A stretch of 64,000 bases of DNA, taken from positions 350,513-414,512 of the forward strand of contig CAIIXF020000004.1 in NCBI GenBank assembly GCA_903813345.2, written 5' to 3'. The notes beneath the pieces are model-generated. The model saw only the letters and a list, made by a program, of their open reading frames with translations. It ran no database searches and was not told where the DNA came from. The stretch is from Owenia fusiformis. Lineage: Eukaryota; Annelida; Polychaeta; Sabellida; Oweniidae. Shown in pieces: positions 54,173 to 64,000 of this stretch (position 1 is the first letter of the stretch; every line of letters begins with the position of its first letter). Both the position numbers and the translations under genes were made by a program.

Positions 54173-55137
54173 TTATTATCCCATCGAACGAAGTTCGGAG
54201 GGATATAGGGAACGCCTCCGTCCGTCTGTCCGTACGTACGTACGTACGTCCGTCCGTCCGGGCAATAACTCAAATACCGTTGGCCCGATTTTATTCATAT
54301 TTTGTACACATATACCCTATGGGGGTAGAAGTTCTGCTCGAAAGCCGATTTTCAAAATGGCCGCTCATTTAAAAATGGCGGTCATTTTAGTGCCGATTTT
54401 ACAGTAATTTAGGTGCAATATGTAAAACTGTAATAGCAATATGTTTTAAATGTAAAAAAAATTATATAAGACATTAATAAAGCTAGAAATGAAGATATTA
54501 AAAAAGCACACGGCAGCCATCTTGAAAAATGGCGGCCTTTACTCGTTATTTTACGATTTTTGCTGTAACTCGAAAAGTAGTGGAGCGATTTTGTTCATAT
54601 TTGGTATGTGAATACTATAAGCATGGCACACTGTCTAATGACACTTTTGGTAGAAGGTGGCCATTTTGAAAAATGGCCGCCATTTTAACGTATTTTACTA
54701 TAACTCGAAAAGTAGTGGAGCGATTTTGTTCATATTCGGCATGTGAATACTGTAAGCATGGCACACTGTCTAATGACACTTTTGGTGGAAGGCGGCCATT
54801 TTGAAAAATGGCGGACATTTTGAAAAATGGCTGCCATTTTAACTTATTTTACTATAATTCGAAAAGTAGTGGAGCGATTTTGTTCATATTTGGTACGTGA
54901 ATACGTATAAGCATGGCACACTGTCTAATGACACTTTTGGTAGAAGGCGGCCATTTTTCAAAATGGCCGCCATTTTAACGTTTTTTACTATAACTCGAAA
55001 AGTAGTGGAGCGATTTTGTTCATATTTGGTATGTGAATATTATAAGCATGGCACACTGTCTAATGACACTTTTGGTAGAAGGTGCCCGTTTTGAAAAATG
55101 TTCGATGAGATTTGCTACGCTTTGGCGTTGCCGTTGT
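54173..55137. mobile_element. CCGT-core dispersed element B, inserted into the 23-bp minisatellite
   Basis: Begins ATTATCCCATCGAACGAAGT directly after a minisatellite unit, then (CCGT/ACGT)n. Five ~130-bp units follow with TAACTCGAAAAGTAGTGGAG and GGCGGCCATTTT palindromes. It ends GTTCGATGAGAT..TGTTCTGGT and the minisatellite resumes at once. Very close in sequence to element A (32,637-33,799). Confidence 0.85.
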
Positions 55138-55850
55138 TCTGGTGTTGTCCTAGTGTTACCCTTGTGTTGTCCTAGTGTTACCCCTTGTGTTGTCAAAGTG
55201 TTACCCATTATGTTGTCCTAGTGTTACCCATTATGTTGTCCTAGTGTTACCCATTGTGCTGTCCAAGAGTTACCCATTGTGTCGTCTTAGTGTTGACCTT
55301 GTATTCTCCTAGTGTTACCCATTGTATTGTCCTAGTGTTACCCATTGTGTTGTCCTAGTGTTACCCATTGTGTTGTCCAAGAGTTACCCATTGTGTCGTG
55401 TTAGTGTTTACCTTGTGTTTTCCTAGTGTTACCCATTGTATTGTCCTAGTTTTACCCATTGTGTCGTCCTAGTGTTACTCATTGTGTTGTCCTAGTGTTA
55501 CCCCTAGTGTTGTCCTAGTGTTACCCATTGTGTTGTTCAAATGTTGCCCATTGTGTTGTCCTAGTGAAATCCTATGAGTTTTCTTAGTGCTTCTCATTTG
55601 AGTATGACTGTTGTTACCCCTTATGTTTTCCCAATGTTACCCGTGGGATTTACTGGTCGTACCCCATGTGTTTTCTCGTATTTTCCTTGCATTACCCCTT
55701 TTGTCTCTCTAGTGCTTCACTCATGTTGCCCTGATGTTTACCCTTTGGTTTTCTTCGTTTTACCCCTTGCTTTTCCTTGTGTTACCCCTTGTGTTTTATA
55801 CCTATTACCCCCTGGTGTTTTCTAGTGTTACCTCTTGTGTTTTCCTATTA
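55138..55850. repeat. 23-bp minisatellite, right part
   Basis: The same CCTAGTGTTACCCATTGTGT unit, regular to about 55,570 and then increasingly degenerate (TTACCCCTTGTGTTTTC). Open frames here are repeat artefacts. Confidence 0.88.
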
Positions 55851-58800
55851 TTAATCTCCGTGTTATCTGAATTAATCATGAAATAACCGACACTGCTGAC
55901 CTTTCATAACAATTAGCTTCAATAATTAATGGAGTCGAGTGAAGAACTAGGGAGGTACTATGGTATCAAATGACTTTATTCACACAATTCTTTGCAATTT
56001 ATTAAGTGGAATGTTTCTACCGAAAGCAAATCAAACAATTACATTGCTATTTAATCAACTGAGCGGAGACAGATATTTCCCCTTATAGAAAATATACGAT
56101 GTTTAGGAAACGTTTTTAGGCCCAGGCCTTAGTGTATCTTTAGTCAGATCACGTTTTCGAAACGAATCCATTTTTGCACCGTGCTTTATATCACCCATGT
56201 ATGTTCTGTATCACCCAGCATCGGGATCGGCAAAATGATCATTAGAACATTTTGAACGGGTAAATAGCAATACTTACTTTATCAAAGTCACATTTCATTG
56301 ATCTAACATTTTTGCTATTTATTATATAAATGTTATGAAAATGTTATAAATTGAGGATGAAGGAAAAAAGTACAAGCTCTGGGATCTGGCAAGAGAGCTC
56401 TTCAAACAATGGAAATTGTATGAATAAAGTATATAAAATCTTGTTCCGTCATTTGTCATTAACCGTCTCTCGAACTTCTGTCACTTTATCAGCATTTATA
56501 TAGAATGTCGTCTGAAATTTTGTCCAGCAGACGACTCATCACACATCACGCAAATAGATCAAAGTTCACAATTGTGTTTATTTCATCAATTGGTTGATCA
56601 TACAGCAGTGGGGATACAGTAATTGTTTGAGTGTTTAAGCCTTGGACTCAGTGCAATGTGGAATGACCTTGAAGGCGTTGCTTTCCCAAATTTGCACAAG
56701 AGGAAATAACGTCCGGTGTGAAAGAAAATAATGGTCCCCCATGGATTATGGTCCCCTTTCTTAAAGTCTCTTACTGGCCCTGATTGCGTATAAGATAATG
56801 AGGGAAAGTGTGTTGTATTTAGGTCACCATATAAATCAATGGAGAGTAGGACCATAATTTGATAGGACCTCCTACCCTTTTACACCGGGCTTAAATTCTT
56901 TTCACACTTCGCAAAATATTCTCTACCATTAAAAGATACGAAATCAGTAAAAGAACATTTTCGAAAGTTTTTGGTCGAGTTGGCAAAGCATCAATTTTAA
57001 TCTGTAGAGTTAAGTTGTCACCTTGACAACCACATACGTAGTGACCTTGGATTCTGTGAGTGGTTATATAATGCACTGCAGTATATATGAAATACTGTGT
57101 TCGGATTGGCTGGAATCAGACACACCCTGCCTAACTATGCCTTTTTGCAGTTCATATATAACACGTTTGTCCTCAATATCTGTTAACGGCCCTTATCACC
57201 AAATTGACTTCTATTTAGGAAAAAGCTTAATATATTTTCTACATCTGGAATATTCAGATTATTTTCTTCAATGCTGTTCAGCATTGGACAACATACAAAC
57301 CATTTCTTTACAAAGTCTCTCCGACCTATTGTAACTGTAGATATTATTAAAATGTTCTTTTCCCAGAATCCATTACACAAGAAGTGGGGACCAGTTATAC
57401 TTTACCGTCACAATCACAAGCAAAAAGGGGACCGATCATTACAGGGGTACCCTTCAAGAATACAGAATTCGTTTTTTAGTACGATCGTAACTTACAGTTC
57501 CGAGATAACTAACCATTGTCTTCTTTTGACTTGCGACCAAATCGTAAGTTACGGGAGTTCCAATCAGGGGAACTACTGATCTCGAAATAGCCTACTAAAT
57601 TGGAGATAATTAACTGCGAATAAGTAACCCTGCATAATAAAAATCAATTGCAATGAGGCGCTGGATTGGATAAAGAAGTGATGTTTAATATGTGGAAAAT
57701 AGAATTATACATTTAACGTAATCAGTTTCTTTGACGTTGTAACGAATCTAGTATCCACAGGTACGTGAGTAAGACCGTGCGTTGAATACATACGCGCCGA
57801 CAAAGCATTCCGGTGTTTCACATATACAAGAAGGGTCGATAATGTTACATTTTCGCACCTAAACATGAATTATTTGCCACTGCTAAAAGCCTAATATATT
57901 TGTTAATTAGCGAATTCTAGAAACACATCAGCTCTCTCATTTTTGCCCAATCTGCAAATGTTTTGAAGTAAAGTATCCTGTAGCAAGTACAACTATAAGT
58001 ACCAAAGGATCAAAGATTGCTAACTATTCACATTTTCAGTAAAAAGCTAATGAAAATATACTTAATGGACCTTAATTGTTTTTAATCATTTGCTACTTTA
58101 TAAGGTCCATAATTAACGTTGCGCGGTACCTCAGATATCAATCGTGAACTCCTATTATTTAATTGTTTGCTTTCATATCAGGAAAACACGAACGCTCAAT
58201 TGCTGAACGGCACGGAACAAAAATAACTTTAAATATTTGATTTTCTTTGAAACAGGAATCAGTGTACAACAAAATGGACAATAACCAGCAGCTATGTAAG
58301 TACACTCCCCTCCATAAATTTGGCAATACACTCCCCTCCATAAGTTTGATAATCGGAAGTTTTCATTTAATTTGATAGTGTGTTTGTAAAGCCTGTAAAG
58401 TTTGGATCTTTGTTTGCTTCCTTGTTACATTAATTCTGAAAAATTTAGAAAATTAAATTAAAAATTGATGAATTTTAGAGTCTTAACATGAGATTCAAAG
58501 GGTACCTTTGGTTGTTATGAAGGGGGTGTGTATATTTGATAAACAGCATGTTAGGCTACGCGATCTTTACTTTAGATATAGTGTTGAGCCTTTTGTCCAA
58601 GAAATTAACAGTGTACCAACGATTAACACCTGAGAAACGAGCTCCTCATTTATTAGCATAAGACTCGAAGTCATGATTCATGGTAGACCTTATATTATTT
58701 CAGTGATCAAGGGTGTCCTTTTTAAGTGCAACCAAGAACGGTCTAGATGGGATGGACGTCAGCTATCACTGATGTAAATGGGATAGAAAAAAACAGGCTA

Positions 58801-59641
58801 GGAAAATTCAAATAAGCGCGGGAAAACTTTTAAAGCCAACCTTGAAATTACAGTTATATATTTAGTCATAAGATAATTTAACAATTGACATCAAATTCTG
58901 AGAAATTTTGACGAGGCACATAACTTGGACATTCGGATATATGTGTTCTTCAAATGTACATCATCAAATCATCATTCATTCTCCAAGCATATTCGCCTCC
59001 ATTTTTACGATACTATTACACAATCGTAGTTGAAACAATCAACCAACTGGAGATAGCACGTATCATTCTCAAGGCAGAGGTACCCCTGTCGTTCTAATGT
59101 AGCATGGGCATTGGGTTGAAACAGCCAATTCATTAGAGAATGCTAGCCAATTTCTATAAATAATCATACATCAGTATATAGGAAGAGGAAAGTCATTAAT
59201 TCATTCGATCTGCTAGCTGACAGTCAGCATATTACAGAAGGATTAATTACGATAGGCTATTCCTAGGATTAATTGCCATAGAACTACATATGTTATCTGA
59301 CAATAAGACTCTGAGACTGGATATCATGCAACATATAATCAATAGAAACATCTAGTGTAAAACCTGTATTATTTGTTGAAGACGGAGAAATGTCATTCTG
59401 TGTTCCGACTCCGGGTGGATAATACATATTAATATAAGGGCCAGGTATTCATTTTAAAGGGCCAGGTACCAGGGACTGGAGGTAGTCGACCATGTCAGAT
59501 AACTTCGATGAAAATGATGCAAACCCTGGAAGCGATTTCACTAAATGCATGCACAATTACCAAGTTCGGATTATATCTCCCTATTTAGTTGTATACTATA
59601 TCTAGTAGAGTGCGTGGAATGGAAGGTAGTCTTTGAGCAGG
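55851..59641. other. Intergenic region, no gene recognised
   Basis: No frame with family features on either strand. Frames up to 103 codons (57,023-57,580) show no conserved motif. A short local duplication (CACTCCCCTCCATAA) occurs at about 58,304-58,345. The ankyrin gene promoter presumably lies in the last kilobase, but I see no clear TATA box. Confidence 0.5.
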
Positions 59642-61051
59642 ATGGCAACAGCTTCGAATATTCCGTCAATTACTGAAACACTCTTCCGTGCAGTGGAGCA
59701 TGCAAAGATACGATCCGTCTCCAATCTATTGGACAGCGGGGCTGACGTAAACGTCCATGATTCTAACCTCCAAACGCCATTGATGCGCGCCGTTTACGTC
59801 CCTAAAGAAGACATCAGGCGTCATATTATACGTTTGCTCTTGGAGCACGGTAGTGACGTTAATAGTGTTGATGAGCGCAGTCGTACAGCGTTGATGCTTG
59901 CCTCGTTCGAGCCGAACCGTGAAGACGTCGTCCGTTTGTTAATTCGTACACGTAAATGTGACCCTAATGTCAATGACGTCGGTGGTAATACGGCGTTGAT
60001 GTATGCGGCATATGGCGGCAACGCTTCTGTCATTCGAATTCTGGTTCACTCTGCGCAAACCAAACACATTATAAAAGCGAACGTAATGAACTTTAACAAA
60101 CAAACTGCGCTTGACATTTCCTTGAAACTTAGACACAACGACTGTGTTAGAGTCCTCGTCAGAGAGGCGAACGTTGACACGTCAAACACTCCACAAGATG
60201 CCCTGAATGAAATACTGAACCAAGACCAGTACATTTCTTCCCAAGTACCAATGGGACATATAAAATCGTCATGGGCAACGTTAGAGAAGATAAGCATCCA
60301 TTCGAAAAGTAGCACCAGTATCCAAAACCACGTGTCCGACAACGATACAACAGTAGCCAAAAATGATCTGTACAGTGAACCAAACCAACAAAAAGCGAAA
60401 AAAACTAAATCAAAAAGATCGAGAAAAAAGATGCGTCAGGAGATGGATAGTAATATCAATTGTACTGCATTTGAAGATGTATTTGCGGTAAATACTATTC
60501 GGGATACGTTAACCGCTACATTATCTCCCAGGGGTCTGACGTCACCGTCAAGACGTACTCATTTGTATGGGGAGAATGCGTCGAACACTCCGAACGGATT
60601 ACCACCCGTGAATATTCCATTTACTGTTTCCGATGAGAAACTCTACCCAGAATACACCTCTTATAGAAACAATCGTCTACTTACAAATGAAAATATCAAT
60701 CCGCCTCAAGCAGGAAGTGCTCATCTCCAACCACTTCACAACGCCCCTAAATATGATGCCGCATTGGGAATAGAGTTCAATACACACAACGCAGCTTCAC
60801 CGGAACATCGGAAAATCAGTAATAGGGGTGACACAAATAGTATGTTTCAGGGTTTAAAGCGAAGTAAACAACTTGCGCCATTATCCCCACGATATACATC
60901 ACGTTATTCCAAACACAACAGAGACGAGTTAGAGACTGATAAAGATGACGTTCTTTTGTTACCAGCAATTAATAGTAAAGCTAAAAATCAAGGTGCTAGT
61001 TTGACAGTTGAATATAGTGAGGATGATGCTAACAGAGCAAAGACTGTATAA
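59642..61051 (+). CDS. Ankyrin-repeat protein, ANKRD34-like, single exon
   Basis: A 469-aa uninterrupted frame from ATG 59642 to TAA 61051. Residues about 10-175 hold four to five ankyrin repeats (LFRAVEHAKIRSVSNLLDSG, TALMLASFEPNREDVVRLLI, NTALMYAAYGGNASVIRILV). A basic stretch (KAKKTKSKRSRKK) lies near residue 250 and may be a nuclear signal. The rest is low-complexity and polar. The repeat layout (xxPLMxAxxV..RxxIIRxLLEHGxDVN), the N-terminal position of the repeats and the intronless structure resemble vertebrate ANKRD34A/B/C. The GC content and codon use are higher than in CEP295. Function unknown. It could be another small ankyrin family. Confidence 0.8.
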   Translation: MATASNIPSITETLFRAVEHAKIRSVSNLLDSGADVNVHDSNLQTPLMRAVYVPKEDIRRHIIRLLLEHGSDVNSVDERSRTALMLASFEPNREDVVRLLIRTRKCDPNVNDVGGNTALMYAAYGGNASVIRILVHSAQTKHIIKANVMNFNKQTALDISLKLRHNDCVRVLVREANVDTSNTPQDALNEILNQDQYISSQVPMGHIKSSWATLEKISIHSKSSTSIQNHVSDNDTTVAKNDLYSEPNQQKAKKTKSKRSRKKMRQEMDSNINCTAFEDVFAVNTIRDTLTATLSPRGLTSPSRRTHLYGENASNTPNGLPPVNIPFTVSDEKLYPEYTSYRNNRLLTNENINPPQAGSAHLQPLHNAPKYDAALGIEFNTHNAASPEHRKISNRGDTNSMFQGLKRSKQLAPLSPRYTSRYSKHNRDELETDKDDVLLLPAINSKAKNQGASLTVEYSEDDANRAKTV

Positions 61052-61465
61052 AGCAGCGTCCCAATTGGAGTATTAAGGCAGAACAGCAAATGTTAGGAAA
61101 ATAGGTTTATTTTTATCTGCACCTGGAAAGATCGGAGACGTTTCAACTTTATTTCAAATGGTTCTCCCAACACGGGGAAATTGACATAATAAGATGTGTC
61201 AGGGAAATGTCAAGAACTTTGTATCAGGGTAAATACTAGTTTTCAAAGTAGTTAATACTTTGCAGAGTGTCCCATAAATGTCTGAAACAAAAATGGAACC
61301 TAATTGGTAAAGGAATAATCTTGAATAAGGACGTGATCTAAATGATCTCCACCACGATCGATGCAATGTAAAATGCCAAACATGGAACAATAGGTGTTGG
61401 TGCTTACAATATTAACGTTTCACTGGGTAACCATATTGTATATTCAGTTTTTTCATATATTGATA

Positions 61466-61471
61466 ATTAAA
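61466..61471 (+). terminator. Candidate poly(A) signal ATTAAA for the ankyrin gene
   Basis: Variant hexamer about 415 nt after the stop codon. Weak evidence. Confidence 0.25.
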
Positions 61472-61828
61472 TAATGTGTCAGATGACTGAATTTAACGAA
61501 TAGCGGAATCAATTGGTGAATGATCTTGCGTTTTCATACTAAAGTTTGTTTTTGAGTTTTTTCTTATAGTTTTATGTATTTAAAGTTATTTAAGAGACAG
61601 GGCCCTTTTTCTAAAGCCCTTTTTAGAAAAATAATTGAGATTACACAGGATACTTGTTATTTTTGCTTTTAAACACAATTTTAATAGAAAATTCTAATTC
61701 CAAACTCCTTATCTCACTATAATTCACCAATGGACAATGGGAATTGAGCAACCAAACTTGGCACAAAGTTAGATCCTAGGATAAACTTTAATCTTAAGGC
61801 ATTGATTTTTTGTGATATCATATATTTG

Positions 61829-62179
61829 CCTAGCAACCACATAGCAACTGCCTAATATAACATATTTTACAATATAAATCCAATTAATATATGCTAGGAT
61901 GCTATAAGACCATTACAAAAAGTCTTCTTATCCTAAAATACAACAATTTTATCATATTTACAGAAGTGACATCAATATGTTGCATAGCAAGAACATGGCA
62001 ACAGGTTACAATGTCCATTCTGACATTTGCAGACCATATATCTATTATATGTTCACTGCTTTTAGGTCTTATTTCTTAACAATCATATAGCAAATGTATT
62101 GATGCAGTTATGTCTGACCATTTTTCCTAGCAACGGCTTGAAATAAAGGTTAAATTTTGCCTAGCAACGACCTAGCAAC
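61829..62179. promoter_or_regulatory. Cluster of four CCTAGCAAC words (RFX half-site-like)
   Basis: CCTAGCAAC lies at 61829, 62126, 62160 and 62171, with looser AGCAAC words between. This is the RFX/X-box half site (GTTGCTAGG). No second half at X-box spacing is evident, and the words may belong to an old repeat. Confidence 0.3.
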
Positions 62180-62482
62180 ATCTTAAAATAGCAATGTTTC
62201 TCACAAGAATTTCACTATATATCCACCATATGTACTATACATATATATATAATTTATAAAGCTTTATAGTTGCTCACTTAAAAATCTTAAGTATCTTGTG
62301 TAAAGCATGATGGGACATTTCTTGTCTTATGTATATCAAATTGCAATTCAAGTTTCAGTTCTGAGATAAAGTAAACACGAAATATTCATCACACTGATAC
62401 TTGATACATTTTCAGCATTGATACCGCTAAGATAATACTTTATTTGGGTTAATTGCTACAATTTCCTTTGCAGTTGGATAGT

Positions 62483-63300
62483 TTAGGTGCAGTAGAATGC
62501 ACCACAGCATTTGCAGTTCCCTTTGTAGTCACATTTGGTACATCCACATTTACTTATGACTTTACATGCTTTGGATGCTTGGGCAAAATTGTCAATCTGG
62601 GCACCCACAATCCTGATGGGCTCCTAAACCATCCCCATAGGCTTGGTGAAGGAAGAACTGGATCCACTATATACCACTGCCCCCATACATGTGCTTCTTG
62701 TCAAAAGGGCACCTGTAAGATCATTACATAAGTTCCATTGCTTGAAAACTGTCACCTTGCTATGATGGTAAAATCCAGATGTGGTATCAGTTCCAGTAAG
62801 GGGCGTGGAACATTGGTAGCGCACATGATCTTTGTGGTCCTAGTGCTTAAGCAATCTCATGAACTGGAATGTAGCGTTAGTTCTGCATTTTGAAAATGCT
62901 ACATAGATCTCAATCTGTAGCTCAGAGGCACAGGCTATTAGGCTATAACAACATAACTGTCCACCAGTCTTATCATAAATGTCCTGCAACCTTTTCCGAC
63001 ACCATGAGACACATCCAAAAACATATGTGTATCTGCCTCTTCCTAGGAGCAGGGACTATTATGTCATAATTAGCAGGATTACTGATGCACTCTCCTTCAA
63101 TGGTTGAGACAAAGACTCTATCGTCTGCCATAATATTTCTTGTAACAATTTCTAGTAGTGCAAAAAAACTCTATCTTGTTGGCATTGATTCTGAGAAATC
63201 CTATCCTAACACCAAACTACCAAGCAATTTGCAAGCGTTTCTAGAAAGACAGAGCTCTTTGCACAATTCCTACATCCTTCAGCATCTCAAGCGGTAAAAC
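62483..63300 (-). pseudogene. Decayed copy of a G-x-DTTS / Cys-rich C-terminus gene family, minus strand
   Basis: On the - strand one can follow GVGKGCRTF, a frame-broken middle, then TGTDTTSGFYHHSKVTVFKQ, then (stop)EPIRIVGAQIDNFAQASKAC, and KCGCTKCDYKGNCKCC to a final TAA at 62485. This order is what I remember of a widespread uncharacterised metazoan family (GCDTTSxF...ASKSCxELVKCGCKK..C) that is often repeated like a transposon. A TAG stands where the family usually has Trp (WEP), and a frameshift breaks the middle. Coding is lost. Confidence 0.6.
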
Positions 63301-63861
63301 TTGAAACTTTGAAATTAATGACTTGTATGTTTCAGCAAAGTCCAGATAGGATTTTTAGCTTTTAACAAGTATAACCTTGACCTAACAATTTAATCAGTAA
63401 AATATGGTGTCTTTGATTTAAAATCTATATACTAGTATTTTGAACACACCCTGCTGAGATACATACACCCCATATGCTGGTTTCAGTGGAATATTACTAT
63501 CCAAATGTGGAAAATTAACAATGTCATGAGGCAGATACATATATGTTTTTGCATGTGTCTCATGGTGTCGGAAAAGGTTGCAGAACATTTATCATACTAT
63601 CAGTGGACAGTAATGTTATTGTGATAGCCTTAGCCTGTGCCTCTGAGCTACAGATTGAGGTCTATGTAGCATTTTCAAAATGCAAAACGTATCGCAACAT
63701 TCCAGTTCATGAGATTGCTTAAGCACTAGGACCACAAAGATCATGTGCGCTACCAATGTTCCACGCCCATACTGGAACTGATACCACATCTAGACTTTAC
63801 CATCACAGCAAGGTGACAGTTTTCAAGCAATGGGACTTATGTAATGATCTAACAGGTGCCA
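62712..63861. repeat. Inverted repeat with ~335-bp arms around a ~480-bp spacer
   Basis: Left arm about 62,712-63,045 and right arm about 63,527-63,861 are inverse copies (for example ACCACAAAGATCATGTGCGC on the + strand at 63,730 against its complement at 62,824-62,843). The arms carry the same gene segment in opposite orientation. Outside them the two copies continue as different family members. Confidence 0.85.
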
Positions 63862-64000
63862 CTTTAACTCCAGCAGATTGCCCATCAACTGTAACAACAG
63901 AAGTTATGGGCACAGTTGAGAGATTCATTATCCTGGTTTACCAGCCTACAAGCAGTGAGACAAATCTCAATACCATGTGCAGGCACATGTTCACTCATGA
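63527..64000 (+). pseudogene. Second decayed copy of the same family, plus strand, cut by the window end
   Basis: The frame reads SHGVGKGCRTFIILSVDSNV, IVIALACASELQIEVYVAFS, KCKTYRNIPVHEIA, a TAA stop, then ALGPQRSCALPMFHAHTGTD and TTSRLYHHSKVTVFKQWDLC, and stays open to 64,000. The single TAA replaces what is usually Lys or Ala in the HEIA-x-ALGP motif. Otherwise the frame is well kept, so it may be a young pseudogene or a readthrough case. Confidence 0.6.

Noticed and set aside
53965-55850. Telomere-like repeat (TTACCC words)
   Set aside because: The TTACCC is part of a 23-bp unit, not a tandem hexamer.
57023-57580. Overlapping 102-103-codon frames as a small gene
   Set aside because: No motif, no plausible splice pattern and opposing frames of equal length.

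Overview
The window is nuclear DNA from an animal: spliced genes with GT-AG introns, AT-rich introns, many mobile-element remnants and many minisatellites. The gene and repeat content (a CEP295 orthologue, nucleotidyltransferase/TPR paralogues, dispersed elements with CCGT microsatellite cores, a Cys-rich family with a G-x-DTTS motif) points to a marine invertebrate. I cannot fix the phylum from the sequence alone.

The backbone is one gene on the + strand, from about 5.8 to 52.1 kb. It encodes the orthologue of the centriolar protein CEP295 (KIAA1731; fly Ana1). I could trace 19 coding exons whose phases all agree and which sum to 8262 nt, or 2753 aa. The N-terminal LSPNEEA block, the central HELSTIQEVE motif, the EEPDL motif and the C-terminal ALMS-type end (RLYNQLEDVKEKKQ) are all present.

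The most unusual feature is that tandem repeats repeatedly sit on or against the splice junctions of this gene. The 3' splice site of exon 3 is in 3 copies of 122 bp. The exon 6 donor is followed by 22 copies of 33 bp. The giant exon 13 has 26 copies of a 96-bp acceptor-plus-exon unit at its 5' edge and 31 copies of a 79-bp exon-end-plus-donor unit at its 3' edge. Exon 19 has nine 51-bp units before it and 32 copies of 46 bp after it. The last exon is triplicated (145 bp). Exons 16 and 17 also contain coding minisatellites.

Intron 10 (19 kb) holds two intact, nearly intronless paralogues on the - strand (19.4-21.8 and 27.4-29.7 kb). They encode proteins with a DUF294/GlnD-like nucleotidyltransferase motif and a TPR-like C-terminus. 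They lie in a segmental tandem duplication. Copy 1 has since received a 5.5-kb element with long terminal inverted repeats and a pogo-like MITE; copy 2 keeps the empty sites. A CCGT-core element sits exactly on the duplication junction.

Upstream (1-5.8 kb) are dispersed repeats, a broken non-LTR retrotransposon fragment and a 57-bp satellite. Downstream (52-59.6 kb) is intergenic: a 23-bp minisatellite split by a CCGT-core element, then sequence with no recognisable gene. At 59.6-61.1 kb is a single-exon ankyrin-repeat gene resembling ANKRD34. The last 1.5 kb holds two decayed head-to-head copies of a Cys-rich, transposon-like gene family.
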